A stretch of 48,680 bases of DNA, taken from positions 1-48,680 of the IMG/VR virus record IMGVR_UViG_3300030116_006447. The stretch is one strand, 5' to 3'. Shown here one piece after another: positions 41,460 through 48,099 of this stretch (positions are counted from its first letter, which is position 1; each line of letters opens with the position of its first letter). Position numbers and translations under genes: made by a program. This DNA comes from a virus. The notes below the pieces were generated by a model. It did not search any database, was not told where the DNA came from, and saw only the letters and a list, made by a program, of their open reading frames with translations.

Positions 41460-41558
41460 TCATAATAATTTATGAAGAAGTAAAAGTTCACCGTAAAGGA
41501 TAGTGAGGAATGCTACAAAACCTAAGGATACGATCCCAGTAAGTTGTAATGCTTCCAT
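41460..41558 (-). CDS. Tiny single-helix membrane protein (32 aa)
   Basis: The frame from the ATG at 41558 encodes MEALQLTGIVSLGFVAFLTI followed by LYGELLLLHKLL: one transmembrane helix with few charges. Its start lies one base after the stop of the DUF4278-like gene (TGATATG). Small hydrophobic proteins of this size include photosystem subunits, but no such match can be asserted. An in-frame extension upstream only overlaps the preceding gene. Confidence 0.5.
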   Translation of the reverse strand: MEALQLTGIVSLGFVAFLTILYGELLLLHKLL

Positions 41559-41559
41559 A

Positions 41560-41724
41560 TCACTTGACGTAAATACGACCACGATAGCAGTAGGTGCCGT
41601 GAGTTTCCTCAGGTGCCTCATGCACTTTGCAATCAACTCCACGATACTTTGTAAGGTGAATTTGTGCGTCGTGCAGAGCTGCTGCCTTATCGATTTGCTT
41701 TTTGATGATTGTTAAAGTGTTCAT
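41560..41724 (-). CDS. DUF4278-like small protein (54 aa)
   Basis: MNTLTIIKKQIDKAAALHDA, then HLTKYRGVDCKVHEAPEETH and a GTYCYRGRIYVK end. The two YRG-type elements (KYRGVDCKV, YCYRGRIYV) are characteristic of the cyanobacterial DUF4278 family. AGGAGT ribosome-binding site just upstream. Function unknown, host origin likely. Confidence 0.75.
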   Translation of the reverse strand: MNTLTIIKKQIDKAAALHDAQIHLTKYRGVDCKVHEAPEETHGTYCYRGRIYVK

Positions 41725-41798
41725 TGGTTTACTCCTGAAATACTAGGGTGAAAATTAAACCTTCTCTGCTTTCGCAGGATCCGTTTTTTCCCGTTCCT

Positions 41799-41960
41799 TC
41801 AGTCGTTTGCGCCCCAATAGCATTCTGGCACAGATTCCTTTACGGTCTCTACCAGTTCTATTTTGATCTGTGGTTCCAAACTCTCTGCTTTTTTGATCCG
41901 AAAGATCAAAGCATCAGCATCTGGACAGGCCATTGTTGAATATAGTAGTAGTTCAAACAT
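41799..41960 (-). CDS. Small conserved cyanophage protein (53 aa)
   Basis: From the ATG at 41960: MFELLLYSTMACPDADALIF followed by RIKKAESLEPQIKIELVETVKES and an ending PECYWGAND. A start at the internal ATG (41933) would cut a conserved-looking first turn, so I prefer the longer form. The layout is one helix-rich domain with two Cys. It is the first gene behind a strong sigma70 promoter with a structured 5' leader; the GGAG ribosome-binding site lies in the loop of a small hairpin. Confidence 0.75.
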   Translation of the reverse strand: MFELLLYSTMACPDADALIFRIKKAESLEPQIKIELVETVKESVPECYWGAND

Positions 41961-41965
41961 GGGGT

Positions 41966-42008
41966 GAACGCTCCGTTCCGCGACTTACTTGCGTCCCACA
42001 TAGTGGGA
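41966..42008 (-). promoter_or_regulatory. Structured 5' leader with sequestered ribosome-binding site
   Basis: Between the promoter and the ATG at 41960 lie two hairpins on the minus strand: TCCCAC-TAT-GTGGGA (42008-41994) and GAACG-GAG-CGTTC (41978-41966). The second exposes GGAG partly in its loop, 7-11 bases before the start codon. A translational or attenuation switch is possible but untested. Confidence 0.4.
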
Positions 42009-42016
42009 TGAACGAC

Positions 42017-42033
42017 AGGTCTATTATAGACCT
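42017..42033. repeat. Palindrome over the -10 box (operator-like)
   Basis: AGGTCTA-TTA-TAGACCT, a perfect 7-bp inverted repeat with a three-base centre, covers the TATAAT box of the promoter at 42023-42051. This is the usual place for a repressor operator, although the palindrome is also partly forced by the AT-rich box. Confidence 0.5.
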
Positions 42034-42051
42034 CATATATTATATAGTCAA
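42023..42051 (-). promoter_or_regulatory. Sigma70 promoter with perfect -10 box
   Basis: On the minus strand TTGACT (42051-42046), exactly 17 bases, TATAAT (42028-42023). It drives four small genes down to the terminator at 41255. Confidence 0.88.
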
Positions 42052-42069
42052 ATATTTTTGTATAACGTG

Positions 42070-42306
42070 TTACACAAACATTCCTTTCTTACTCATGTAG
42101 TTCATAGTCTCTTTTAAAGTTCCTCTGAACATGCCAATGGAGATCATGGGATATTCTACCTCATCACCAAATTCATCTCTGAATTGTTTTTCAGTAAAAT
42201 GCTTATCAAGTTTATACACAACCACTTCATCAAGATGAACTGCCTTCAATAAAGACGATGCCCTCTCACATTCTTGACTACCGTTAGAATAAATTGATAC
42301 CTGCAT
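42070..42306 (-). CDS. Degenerate glutaredoxin-like protein (78 aa)
   Basis: The fold pattern is that of a glutaredoxin: strand MQVSIYSNG, then helix ECERASSLLKAV, VVVYKLDKHFTEKQFRDEFGDEVEYPMISIGMF with the cis-proline in YPM, and RGTLKETMNYMSKKG. The active-site CPYC is replaced by SQEC, leaving only the second cysteine, so thiol-disulfide exchange by the usual two-cysteine route is not expected. A second, intact glutaredoxin lies at 44925. It starts at the ATG overlapping the stop of the gene before it (TAATG). Confidence 0.88.
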   Translation of the reverse strand: MQVSIYSNGSQECERASSLLKAVHLDEVVVYKLDKHFTEKQFRDEFGDEVEYPMISIGMFRGTLKETMNYMSKKGMFV

Positions 42307-42449
42307 TACTGTTTCTCCTCCTCATACTCTATTACAACTCGTTTGTACCTTCTACCATTACTATCTACACAAGAAATGTGTCTCAACGTGCCATCCAATT
42401 CGTCTGCAACTTCATGCAGTGTCCACCAAGGAACTTGTTTTTCAGTCAC
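42306..42449 (-). CDS. Small protein (47 aa) with GTG start
   Basis: Starts at the GTG at 42449 (VTEKQVPWWTLHEVADELDG), with a TGGAGG ribosome-binding site four bases before it inside the end of the upstream gene. The body has one helix and a basic strand (RRYKRVVIEYEEEKQ). Stop and start overlap the glutaredoxin-like gene. It was too short for an automatic cut-off. Function unknown. Confidence 0.7.
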   Translation of the reverse strand: MTEKQVPWWTLHEVADELDGTLRHISCVDSNGRRYKRVVIEYEEEKQ

Positions 42450-42753
42450 GTTGCCTCCAGTCATCGGGTTTATCTCTTTGGAACCAATCTACAATTTCAT
42501 CAGCACCACCAAACCCCGTTCTGTGATTCGATGGGTCGGGGTCACCTAGTCCCATCTTATTTAAAAAATCATCGGTGCTACCTTCCTCAATACCTTTGGA
42601 CTGACGGCGTGCTTTATTTAACCAATCTCTGGCAAGTGTATGTGCCTTGGCAAGTTTTTCTGCCCAGATCATGTCCTCTAAGGGAACCTCTTCTTTGTTC
42701 GCAATACATCTACAAATGGACTCAAGTCTGAGTCTGTATTGGGTGGAGAGCAT
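42442..42753 (-). CDS. Conserved cyanophage protein (103 aa)
   Basis: MLSTQYRLRLESICRCIANK, then EEVPLEDMIWAEKLAKAHTLARDWLNKARRQ: a helical N-terminal part with a Cys-rich turn, followed by an acidic and polar C-terminus ending DWFQRDKPDDWRQRD. I recognise the helical part as a recurrent small protein of T4-like cyanophages with no known function. Stop overlaps the GTG of the next gene. Its start lies one base from the stop of the gene upstream. Confidence 0.8.
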   Translation of the reverse strand: MLSTQYRLRLESICRCIANKEEVPLEDMIWAEKLAKAHTLARDWLNKARRQSKGIEEGSTDDFLNKMGLGDPDPSNHRTGFGGADEIVDWFQRDKPDDWRQRD

Positions 42754-42754
42754 G

Positions 42755-42949
42755 TTAGTTCTTTCGGAGTTTAGATTCTAATTCTGAAGTTTTATTGAAC
42801 TCAGCATATGCTGCTTCAGATCGATCACCAAGAATACTCAGAATGTCATCACGAATTACGTCATTATCAACGTAGTCATCCAGGTATTTGTCAATGGCTT
42901 CTTTCAGGTATCTATACCTGTGCCACTCTGGTGAGTATGGTTTATACAT
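42755..42949 (-). CDS. Small conserved cyanophage protein (64 aa)
   Basis: MYKPYSPEWHRYRYLKEAID, then KYLDDYVDNDVIRDDILSIL; acidic, helical, ending KTSELESKLRKN. Recurrent in T4-like cyanophages; function unknown. First gene behind the sigma70 promoter at 42973-43001. Confidence 0.8.
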   Translation of the reverse strand: MYKPYSPEWHRYRYLKEAIDKYLDDYVDNDVIRDDILSILGDRSEAAYAEFNKTSELESKLRKN

Positions 42950-42972
42950 GATGATAATAATACATGCTAACG

Positions 42973-43001
42973 ATCATAGTTCTATTTACCAAAGATGTCA
43001 A
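42973..43001 (-). promoter_or_regulatory. Sigma70 promoter
   Basis: On the minus strand TTGACA (43001-42996), exactly 17 bases, TATGAT (42978-42973). Perfect -35, five of six at -10. The -35 overlaps the stop codon of the upstream gene. Downstream are the 64-residue gene and the glutaredoxin-like unit. Confidence 0.85.
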
Positions 43002-43249
43002 CCGTCTCCTAATTTTTTGATATGAGACAGGTTAGATCTTTCGGCTTTCTTTAACTTCTTATATTTTTTAATAATTTTATCAATCTCTTTTTGAGAGACA
43101 CTCAACTTCAACTCATTATCTTCAATAAATCCAAGACCACCTTTTTCAGTCTCATCTTTTGAATCGACATAATCATTGATAGTTTCTTGAATTTCTTGAC
43201 GGATTAAAATATCAACCGCCTTTCTAAGATCTTCTTCACTAGGTTTCAT
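42998..43249 (-). CDS. Small charged helical protein (83 aa)
   Basis: Start taken at the ATG at 43249 (MKPSEEDLRKAVDILIRQEI), which overlaps the stop of the preceding gene (ATGA). The body is helical with many Lys and Glu and ends with IIKKYKKLKKAERSNLSHIK. No recognisable family. Its stop codon is inside the -35 box of the next promoter. Confidence 0.75.
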   Translation of the reverse strand: MKPSEEDLRKAVDILIRQEIQETINDYVDSKDETEKGGLGFIEDNELKLSVSQKEIDKIIKKYKKLKKAERSNLSHIKKLGDG

Positions 43250-43581
43250 TTTCTTTTCTTTTGTTCTTTTGGTTTTACCCCCCAAAGTTTTGGATTCATT
43301 GTGCCATATCCAAAATCAATCCTTTGAACAGCACCTTTACCATACCGATCATAGTACATGTCAAATAATTGAGATGTTTTTTTACATCTCGTAAGATCAA
43401 CACACTCTACACCATTATCAATATACCAAATCAACCTAGCATCATTAGGGAGTGACTTATCATTTGCCGCTTCAAGAGTGGTTTTCTCTTGAAGGATCTG
43501 GCATCCATATGACGAAGGATCTTCCGGGTTGATTGGAAGACTACTCATTTCTTCCTCCTTGGTATCTACGGTTAATGTCAT
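43246..43581 (-). CDS. Conserved cyanophage protein (111 aa)
   Basis: The ATG at 43581 overlaps the upstream stop (ATGA) and has GGGGAGG in front. A second ATG at 43548 also has a strong AAGGAGG and would give 100 residues (MSSLPINPEDPSSYGCQILQ); the choice is open. The sequence EKTTLEAANDKSLPNDARLIWYIDNGVECVDLTR, then FDMYYDRYGKGAVQRIDFGYGT, is familiar from cyanophage proteins of unknown function. The C-terminus is Lys-rich. Confidence 0.78.
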   Translation of the reverse strand: MTLTVDTKEEEMSSLPINPEDPSSYGCQILQEKTTLEAANDKSLPNDARLIWYIDNGVECVDLTRCKKTSQLFDMYYDRYGKGAVQRIDFGYGTMNPKLWGVKPKEQKKRK

Positions 43582-44192
43582 GAACGACCTCCCCAATTGA
43601 TATCGGGATATGCCTCTTTTACAACCTCTAAAGTAATATTGTATCTGTCAGAAAGACGTTTATCTTTTACAAGAATCAAAACTTCTGCTTCTCTGGGATG
43701 GAGTCCACGGAGCATATTAATAAACATAGTCTCTCTACGAATAGAAGATAAACTATCATTACCACCTTTTATGAAATGATAGAGATTTTGATACTCTCTT
43801 CTCAGAGAAGTTTTACCCCTACCATCTAAATCTTGACCAGTAGCAGACTCACCCCCCCTTGCTTCTTTTGCGATGTTTTCTGAAAGAGTTCCAGAGTAGA
43901 TCGATTGATCATCAGAGTCTCCATAAGGGACCTCTCCCTCAGGAAGCATAGAGATTACACTTTCATCAAAGTTCCAAATAAAGATAGACTTTAAAGAAAT
44001 GTGATCGTAGGTCTTAAGAACATCAACCTTTTTTAACTTAGTCCTTTGCTTAGCAGCAAGTTCAAGAACCTCATAAACAAATGGATTTGGTGGCAAAGTT
44101 TCAGGTTCTGCTTTGACAGTAAATTGTTTTTTAGTTGTCGCTCTTGGTTTCCGGGGTTTTCTAGTTGTCGTCTTCTTCGTCGAGTTCGTCAT
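43578..44192 (-). CDS. DUF6433-like protein (204 aa)
   Basis: A basic N-terminal tail (TKKTTTRKPRKPRATTKK) precedes a helical domain: NPFVYEVLELAAKQRTKLKKVDVLKTYDHISLKSIFIWNFDESVISMLPEGEVPY, ..., RREYQNLYHFIKGGNDSLSSIRRETMFINMLRGLHPREAEVLILVKD. The 'LHPREAEVL' helix and the 'NFDESVISMLPEGEVPY' segment match what I recall as DUF6433, a T4-like phage family of unknown function, possibly DNA-associated. Start taken at the ATG at 44192. Confidence 0.8.
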   Translation of the reverse strand: MTNSTKKTTTRKPRKPRATTKKQFTVKAEPETLPPNPFVYEVLELAAKQRTKLKKVDVLKTYDHISLKSIFIWNFDESVISMLPEGEVPYGDSDDQSIYSGTLSENIAKEARGGESATGQDLDGRGKTSLRREYQNLYHFIKGGNDSLSSIRRETMFINMLRGLHPREAEVLILVKDKRLSDRYNITLEVVKEAYPDINWGGRS

Positions 44193-44382
44193 AGCTATTT
44201 TCAAATCGTACTGCTAAAATTTCGTCTGGTAATACATTTCCGTTTTCATCAAACATCTCTGGATGAGTAAAAACGGGTTGGGTTTGGAATTGATGCTCCT
44301 TTGCAAGCCATCCTACCACACCTCCTACAAAAAAGAACATAATTGAAACTAATGTTCCTATCGTCAGTGTTACTGCTAACAT
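44161..44382 (-). CDS. Small membrane protein (73 aa)
   Basis: An N-terminal transmembrane helix (LTIGTLVSIMFFFVGGVVGW, residues about 6-26) followed by a soluble acidic tail ending DELDEEDDN. GGAGGAC ribosome-binding site upstream. Overlaps the DUF6433-like start by 32 bases. Function unknown. Confidence 0.78.
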   Translation of the reverse strand: MLAVTLTIGTLVSIMFFFVGGVVGWLAKEHQFQTQPVFTHPEMFDENGNVLPDEILAVRFENSYDELDEEDDN

Positions 44383-44399
44383 TTTTTGTCCTCCAGAGA

Positions 44400-44606
44400 C
44401 TATTTCTTTCTAATGTCCAGATAGAAGTTCAAATGAAATACAATCTCTCTTCGGAAAAGAGAGACCATCTTGCCGAACTTTAACTGAAAAGTTTTGGGCC
44501 GTTCTGGTTTTCTCCTCCTGTTGCGTAACAGCAACTCTACCCCACGATTAATATGAGGATCTGATTTATTTAGAATGCTTTTTTCGTCTCCCAGGTCGTC
44601 GGTCAT
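44400..44606 (-). CDS. Small basic protein (68 aa)
   Basis: Start taken at the ATG at 44606 (MTDDLGDEKSILNKSDPHIN), with GGAGATA upstream. The C-terminal part FQLKFGKMVSLFRREIVFHLNFYLDIRKK, basic and beta-like, is familiar from small cyanophage proteins. It overlaps the 119-residue gene by 41 bases in another frame, which weakens the start assignment but not the C-terminal half. Confidence 0.68.
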   Translation of the reverse strand: MTDDLGDEKSILNKSDPHINRGVELLLRNRRRKPERPKTFQLKFGKMVSLFRREIVFHLNFYLDIRKK

Positions 44607-44925
44607 GACTATATCTCCATGCATCTTCTAAGATGCCATACAAATAATTTTTAATTTTTCTTGCTTGAGGTTTAGGAATATGACCATAACCCTCCCGAAG
44701 TTGTTTATGCTCTGAGTCAGCACCACCTTTGATATATTCCTCAAGTTCTAATGTAAGATCACTGAGTTCTACAGCAGTAGTGCTTTCAATAAATGCATCA
44801 ACTTCGTGCTTTTTAGTTTTTGTATCTTTCAAGTAGTCGTAGAATCTTAAATTCATTTGTCCCTCAAAGGCATTATCAATAGCATGTTCAATAAGATCAT
44901 AGATGTCGATGAGGTTTTGTTCCAT
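44566..44925 (-). CDS. Conserved cyanophage protein (119 aa)
   Basis: MEQNLIDIYDLIEHAIDNAF, then EGQMNLRFYDYLKDTKTKKHEVDAFIESTTAVELSDLTLELEEYIKGGAD, ending IPKPQARKIKNYLYGILEDAWRYSHDRRPGRRKK. Helical with a basic tail. Familiar from T4-like cyanophages; function not known. Its start overlaps the glutaredoxin stop (TAATG). Confidence 0.83.
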   Translation of the reverse strand: MEQNLIDIYDLIEHAIDNAFEGQMNLRFYDYLKDTKTKKHEVDAFIESTTAVELSDLTLELEEYIKGGADSEHKQLREGYGHIPKPQARKIKNYLYGILEDAWRYSHDRRPGRRKKHSK

Positions 44926-45251
44926 TAGACCAGTTTTTGTTCCCGTAGATACTTAACAGTTTCCATACATCCACCAATTAGTGTATCATCCATGACAACT
45001 CTTGGGAAGGTGGAACCTTTCCCAAACTTATCATAGAATTCTTCTCTGGTGTAGTCCCTGTTAAGTTTATATATCACATGCTTCACTTCTGCAAGCTCTA
45101 ATACTTGCTGAACCTTGGTGCAATAAGGACAGCCATCCTTAGAATATACTGTAAATGTCATCGGTTTTTTAATGTCTTTCAAGTAATAAAGATTGGGCCA
45201 AGTATCACGAATGATCTCAGCCAGTTTGTACGGGGTGTCGTCGTTAATCAC
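44925..45251 (-). CDS. Glutaredoxin (CPYC)
   Basis: MTFTVYSKDGCPYCTKVQQVLEL carries the CPYC active site, followed by VIYKLNRDYTREEFYDKFGKGSTFPRVVMDD (cis-Pro in TFP) and LIGGCMETVKYL. Such enzymes reduce disulfides and donate electrons to ribonucleotide reductase. I use the GTG at 45251, which overlaps the talC stop and has an in-frame, soluble 30-residue extension; the ATG at 45161, which gives 78 residues, is the alternative. Coupled downstream of talC and petE. Confidence 0.9.
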   Translation of the reverse strand: MINDDTPYKLAEIIRDTWPNLYYLKDIKKPMTFTVYSKDGCPYCTKVQQVLELAEVKHVIYKLNRDYTREEFYDKFGKGSTFPRVVMDDTLIGGCMETVKYLREQKLV

Positions 45252-45891
45252 TCTTTACCGATGCCCAGTCTTGATCGAAAATCTCAAGACCTTTATCGGT
45301 AAGGATATGGTCATACATTTGATCAAACACTTTAGGTGGCATAGTGCAGATTTCAGCACCATTATACCATGACCTAATAGCACGTTGAACATTACGAATA
45401 GATGCAGCAAGAACCTGAGTTCTGACTCCATGAATGCGATACAGTTCAGAGATAGATCGTACAACCTCCAGACCTGCCACTGACTGGTCATCTAACCTGC
45501 CTACAAATGGACTTACATAAGTTGCCCCTGCCTTTGCTGCTAGGACTGCCTGAGAGGCACAGAAGATGAGTGTGACGTTGACATTGATGTTCTGATCAGA
45601 GAGAGATTTACAAACGGCAAGACCCTCCCGTGTGCAAGGAACTTTTACGGTGCATACTTTTCCGAATTTCTCATAAAGACGTTTGCCTTCACGATACATT
45701 TCACCCTCATCACCGACAACTTCCATGCTGATGTCGTTTACACCAATGTCTTTAATTTCTTGATAGACATCCTCAGGATTTCTACCACTTTTCATAATCA
45801 AAGTGGGGTTGGTAGTGACACCATCTACCAGTCCCGTTTTAAAATATTCGTTAATAATTTCTGTGTCAGCAGTATCAAGAAAGATTTTCAT
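45244..45891 (-). CDS. talC: Transaldolase TalC
   Basis: From the ATG at 45891 (MKIFLDTADTEIINEYFKTG; an ATG seven codons upstream overlaps the petE stop). The FSA/TalC-type layout is complete in 215 residues: DTADTEII at the start, VTTNPTLIMKSGR, the Schiff-base lysine in CTVKVPCT, TLIFCASQAVLAAKAGATYVSPFVGRLDD and VLAASIRN. Transaldolase runs in the pentose phosphate pathway; cyanophage TalC is thought to push carbon to NADPH and ribose for nucleotides. Together with the CP12-like gene it fits the known redirecting of host carbon metabolism. Confidence 0.97.
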   Translation of the reverse strand: MKIFLDTADTEIINEYFKTGLVDGVTTNPTLIMKSGRNPEDVYQEIKDIGVNDISMEVVGDEGEMYREGKRLYEKFGKVCTVKVPCTREGLAVCKSLSDQNINVNVTLIFCASQAVLAAKAGATYVSPFVGRLDDQSVAGLEVVRSISELYRIHGVRTQVLAASIRNVQRAIRSWYNGAEICTMPPKVFDQMYDHILTDKGLEIFDQDWASVKSD

Positions 45892-45908
45892 GTAATTGTG
45901 CGTGTACT

Positions 45909-46232
45909 TCATTCAACATGCACCGTCCCGATCATTCCAGCACCCTTGTGAGGACCACACCAATAGGTAAAGTCTCCTGCCTCAGGGAATTTAATATCAA
46001 ACTCTTCACCAGGAAGCATGGCAAGTGCCTCATGACCGAGTTCTGGATGATCTTCAACGATGACATTATGTGGAGGTAGCATATTGTTCACAAAGTGAAC
46101 TGATTCTCCTGCCGATATTGTAACCTCTGCTGGATCAAAAATCAAGTTTCCATTTGATCCCATTTGAACATCTACTGCCCATGCGGGAGCAGCAAGAAAA
46201 AGTGTAGCCAAGAACGCGAAGATAAACTTCAT
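45909..46232 (-). CDS. petE: Plastocyanin
   Basis: 107 residues with a signal peptide of 19 (MKFIFAFLATLFLAAPAWA, cut before VDV), so it is targeted to the thylakoid lumen. The copper ligands are visible: His in PPHNVIV, then Cys, His and Met in YWCGPHKGAGMIG with the right spacing (C-x2-H-x4-M). Plastocyanin carries electrons from cytochrome b6f to photosystem I. The mature part (88 residues) is a little shorter than typical host forms. It overlaps the possible early talC start. A promoter overlaid on a terminator lies upstream at 46251-46286. Confidence 0.96.
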   Translation of the reverse strand: MKFIFAFLATLFLAAPAWAVDVQMGSNGNLIFDPAEVTISAGESVHFVNNMLPPHNVIVEDHPELGHEALAMLPGEEFDIKFPEAGDFTYWCGPHKGAGMIGTVHVE

Positions 46233-46250
46233 CTAAGTTTATGCAACTTT

Positions 46251-46279
46251 GTTATATAGACAAAAACCCCCCTGGTTAA
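46251..46279 (-). promoter_or_regulatory. petE: Probable petE promoter overlapping a terminator
   Basis: On the minus strand TTAACC (46279-46274), exactly 17 bases, TATAAC (46256-46251): four and five of six consensus bases. The -35 lies in the loop of the terminator at 46266-46286, and the spacer includes the T tract and the shared TTTTTGTCTATA sequence seen in the thyX element. petE starts 18 bases on. Confidence 0.55.
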
Positions 46280-46286
46280 GGGAGGT
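46262..46286 (-). terminator. Terminator before petE
   Basis: ACCTCCC (46286-46280), a seven-base loop, GGGGGGT (46272-46266) and TTTTTG on the minus strand; one G-T pair in a 7-bp stem. It follows the small gene at 46326 and ends the photosystem II transcript. Confidence 0.8.
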
Positions 46287-46297
46287 CTGAAAGGACA

Positions 46298-46313
46298 GTC
46301 AGGACATCCTGAC
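46298..46313. repeat. Perfect short inverted repeat
   Basis: GTCAGGA-CA-TCCTGAC, 7-bp arms with a two-base centre, 13 bases after the stop of the 72-residue gene and before the terminator. Possibly a second transcript-end hairpin or a protein site. Confidence 0.55.
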
Positions 46314-46325
46314 CCACAACATCCT

Positions 46326-46544
46326 CTATTCGTCTTCATACAATTTCTCCAGTTTCTCTCTTGATAAGTCAACGTACATGACCTCATCGCCAGGGTTAGG
46401 TGCTTCTGGGTGACGTGGTTTAGGTGGTTTATTCATCTCCACATTAAGAGATTGAATATTCGCCCACATCATCGCAAAAGCAGCACCTGCGATAACAGCA
46501 AAACAAGAGAAATAAACGAAGACAAGCCAACCGTTCACCGCCAT
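46326..46544 (-). CDS. Small membrane protein (72 aa) next to psbD
   Basis: One transmembrane helix near the N-terminus (GWLVFVYFSCFAVIAGAAFA) followed by a soluble Pro/Glu-rich tail (NKPPKPRHPEAPNPGDEV, YVDLSREKLEKLYEDE). No confident family assignment. Being in the photosystem II block, it could act in thylakoids; that is inference. It overlaps the end of the next upstream gene. Confidence 0.78.
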   Translation of the reverse strand: MAVNGWLVFVYFSCFAVIAGAAFAMMWANIQSLNVEMNKPPKPRHPEAPNPGDEVMYVDLSREKLEKLYEDE

Positions 46545-46750
46545 GTCCTCCTATTAAATTCAATGCTTGCTTCCACTCTGATTTGACACTCTTCAGTGCC
46601 ATCATGCCATGGTGTTACTCCTGACTCCCATGCTGTTTCATGTTTGAAACCCATACGAAGCAAGTGTGCATAGTCCCAAGCAGCAGTTGCTGGATGGCAA
46701 GTAGGGTACGATGGAAATCCAACAACAGCAGCAATTAAACTAGGGAGCAT
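46535..46750 (-). CDS. Small protein (71 aa) after psbD
   Basis: Start at the ATG at 46750, which shares a base with the psbD stop (TGATG), so it is coupled to psb[21 protein letters not shown] opens with a short hydrophobic stretch, then AWDYAHLLRMGFKHETAWESGVTPWHDGTEECQIRVEASIE. Conserved-looking, function unknown. Confidence 0.78.
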   Translation of the reverse strand: MLPSLIAAVVGFPSYPTCHPATAAWDYAHLLRMGFKHETAWESGVTPWHDGTEECQIRVEASIEFNRRTWR

Positions 46751-47805
46751 CACAGTGCATTACCTCTTGGAAGAACTTCTTCTGGGAACACAAAGTTCTC
46801 ATGTGGTTGGTCAACTGGTGCTAACCATGCACGGAGACCTTCATTCAGGAGAATGTTCTTGGTGTAGAAGGTCTCGAATTCGGGATCTTCTGCTGCTCTG
46901 ATTTCTTGGGAAACAAAGTCATAAGCACGAAGGTTGAGAGCAAGACCAATAATACCGATGGAACTTGTCCAAAGACCCATAACAGGAACAAACAGCATAA
47001 AGAAATGCAACCACCTCTTATTACTAAACGCAATACCAAAGATCTGAGACCAGAAACGGTTTGCAGTAACCATTGAATAGGTTTCTTCCTCTTGAGTTGA
47101 GTCAAATGCCTTGAAAGTATTTGCTTGTTCACCGTCCTGATACAGAGTATTCTCTACTGTAACACCATGAATGGCAGAAAGCAAGGCACCACCCAGAATA
47201 CCTGCGACTCCCATCATGTGAAAGGGGTTGAGTGTCCAGTTATGAAATCCTTGTAGAAAAAGTAGGAATCTGAAGATTGCCGCGACACCAAAACTCGGCG
47301 CAAAGAACCAACTGGATTGTCCAAGTGGGTAGATGAGAAATACAGAAGTAAATACGGCAATAGGACCTGAAAAAGCAATCGCATTATAGGGACGGATTCC
47401 GATTAGACGAGCAAGTTCAAACTGCCTGAGCATAAAACCGATAAGAGCGAAGGCTCCGTGGAGCGCCACAAAATTCCAGAGTCCCCCAAGTTGGCACCAC
47501 CGGACGAAATCGCCCTGAGCTTCAGGACCCCAAAGTAGAAGAAGAGAATGACCCATAGCATCAGCAGGCGTTGACACAGCCGCTGTAAGAAAATTAGCAC
47601 CCTCAAGGTAGGAAGACGCCAATCCGTGGGTGTACCACGACGTAACAAAAGTAGTACCAGTGAGCCAGCCCCCAATTGCAAGATAAGCAGTGGGAAAAAG
47701 AAGTAATCCAGACCAGCCCACAAAGACAAAACGGTCGCGTTTAAGCCAGTCATCAAGGACATCGAACCACCCCCTTGTCGGTTGTTGAAGAGTTGAAGCT
47801 ACCAT
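46750..47805 (-). CDS. psbD: Photosystem II D2 protein
   Basis: Complete at 351 residues (typical D2 about 352). Recognised from long identical-looking segments: [26 protein letters not shown]-like [58 protein letters not shown] (with the His for chlorophyll/iron) and [25 protein letters not shown]. With D1 it forms the reaction centre; phage copies keep light energy flowing during infection. No promoter box was evident in the short gap before it. The stop couples to the next small gene. Confidence 0.99.
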   Translation of the reverse strand: MVASTLQQPTRGWFDVLDDWLKRDRFVFVGWSGLLLFPTAYLAIGGWLTGTTFVTSWYTHGLASSYLEGANFLTAAVSTPADAMGHSLLLLWGPEAQGDFVRWCQLGGLWNFVALHGAFALIGFMLRQFELARLIGIRPYNAIAFSGPIAVFTSVFLIYPLGQSSWFFAPSFGVAAIFRFLLFLQGFHNWTLNPFHMMGVAGILGGALLSAIHGVTVENTLYQDGEQANTFKAFDSTQEEETYSMVTANRFWSQIFGIAFSNKRWLHFFMLFVPVMGLWTSSIGIIGLALNLRAYDFVSQEIRAAEDPEFETFYTKNILLNEGLRAWLAPVDQPHENFVFPEEVLPRGNAL

Positions 47806-47807
47806 AA

Positions 47808-48068
47808 CTATTTAAAACCTCCATTTGATTTTTTCTTTTTTTGTTTCCTATCCAAGACATTTACTTTACAGTTGCCCCAGCTACGAACTGACTGAAACCA
47901 ATATGCTCTGAGTTGATCATAATCATCAAAGATAATTGATTGTCCGTTACATTCTAACTGGTATTGATGTCTATCGTAGGGTTCATCAGAGGTTTGTGCA
48001 AACCATTCAGGCAATTCTTTTGGCCTTGCAGATAAGACTCTTTCCTCTGGATCTAGTTTACCAATCAT
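47808..48068 (-). CDS. Small protein (86 aa) between psbA and psbD
   Basis: [20 protein letters not shown], then [41 protein letters not shown] and a Lys-rich end ([11 protein letters not shown]). Soluble, one Cys, possible small alpha/beta domain. I recall small genes at this place in T4-like cyanophages, but no function. Two bases separate its stop from psbD. Confidence 0.78.
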   Translation of the reverse strand: MIGKLDPEERVLSARPKELPEWFAQTSDEPYDRHQYQLECNGQSIIFDDYDQLRAYWFQSVRSWGNCKVNVLDRKQKKKKSNGGFK

Positions 48069-48099
48069 GACAATAAGTAAGATTACTTAACATTTGAAG

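Noticed and set aside
41740-41820. 22-residue frame beginning MLLGRKRLKEREK downstream of the 53-residue gene
   Set aside because: Overlaps that gene, has no clear ribosome-binding site and is too short to judge.
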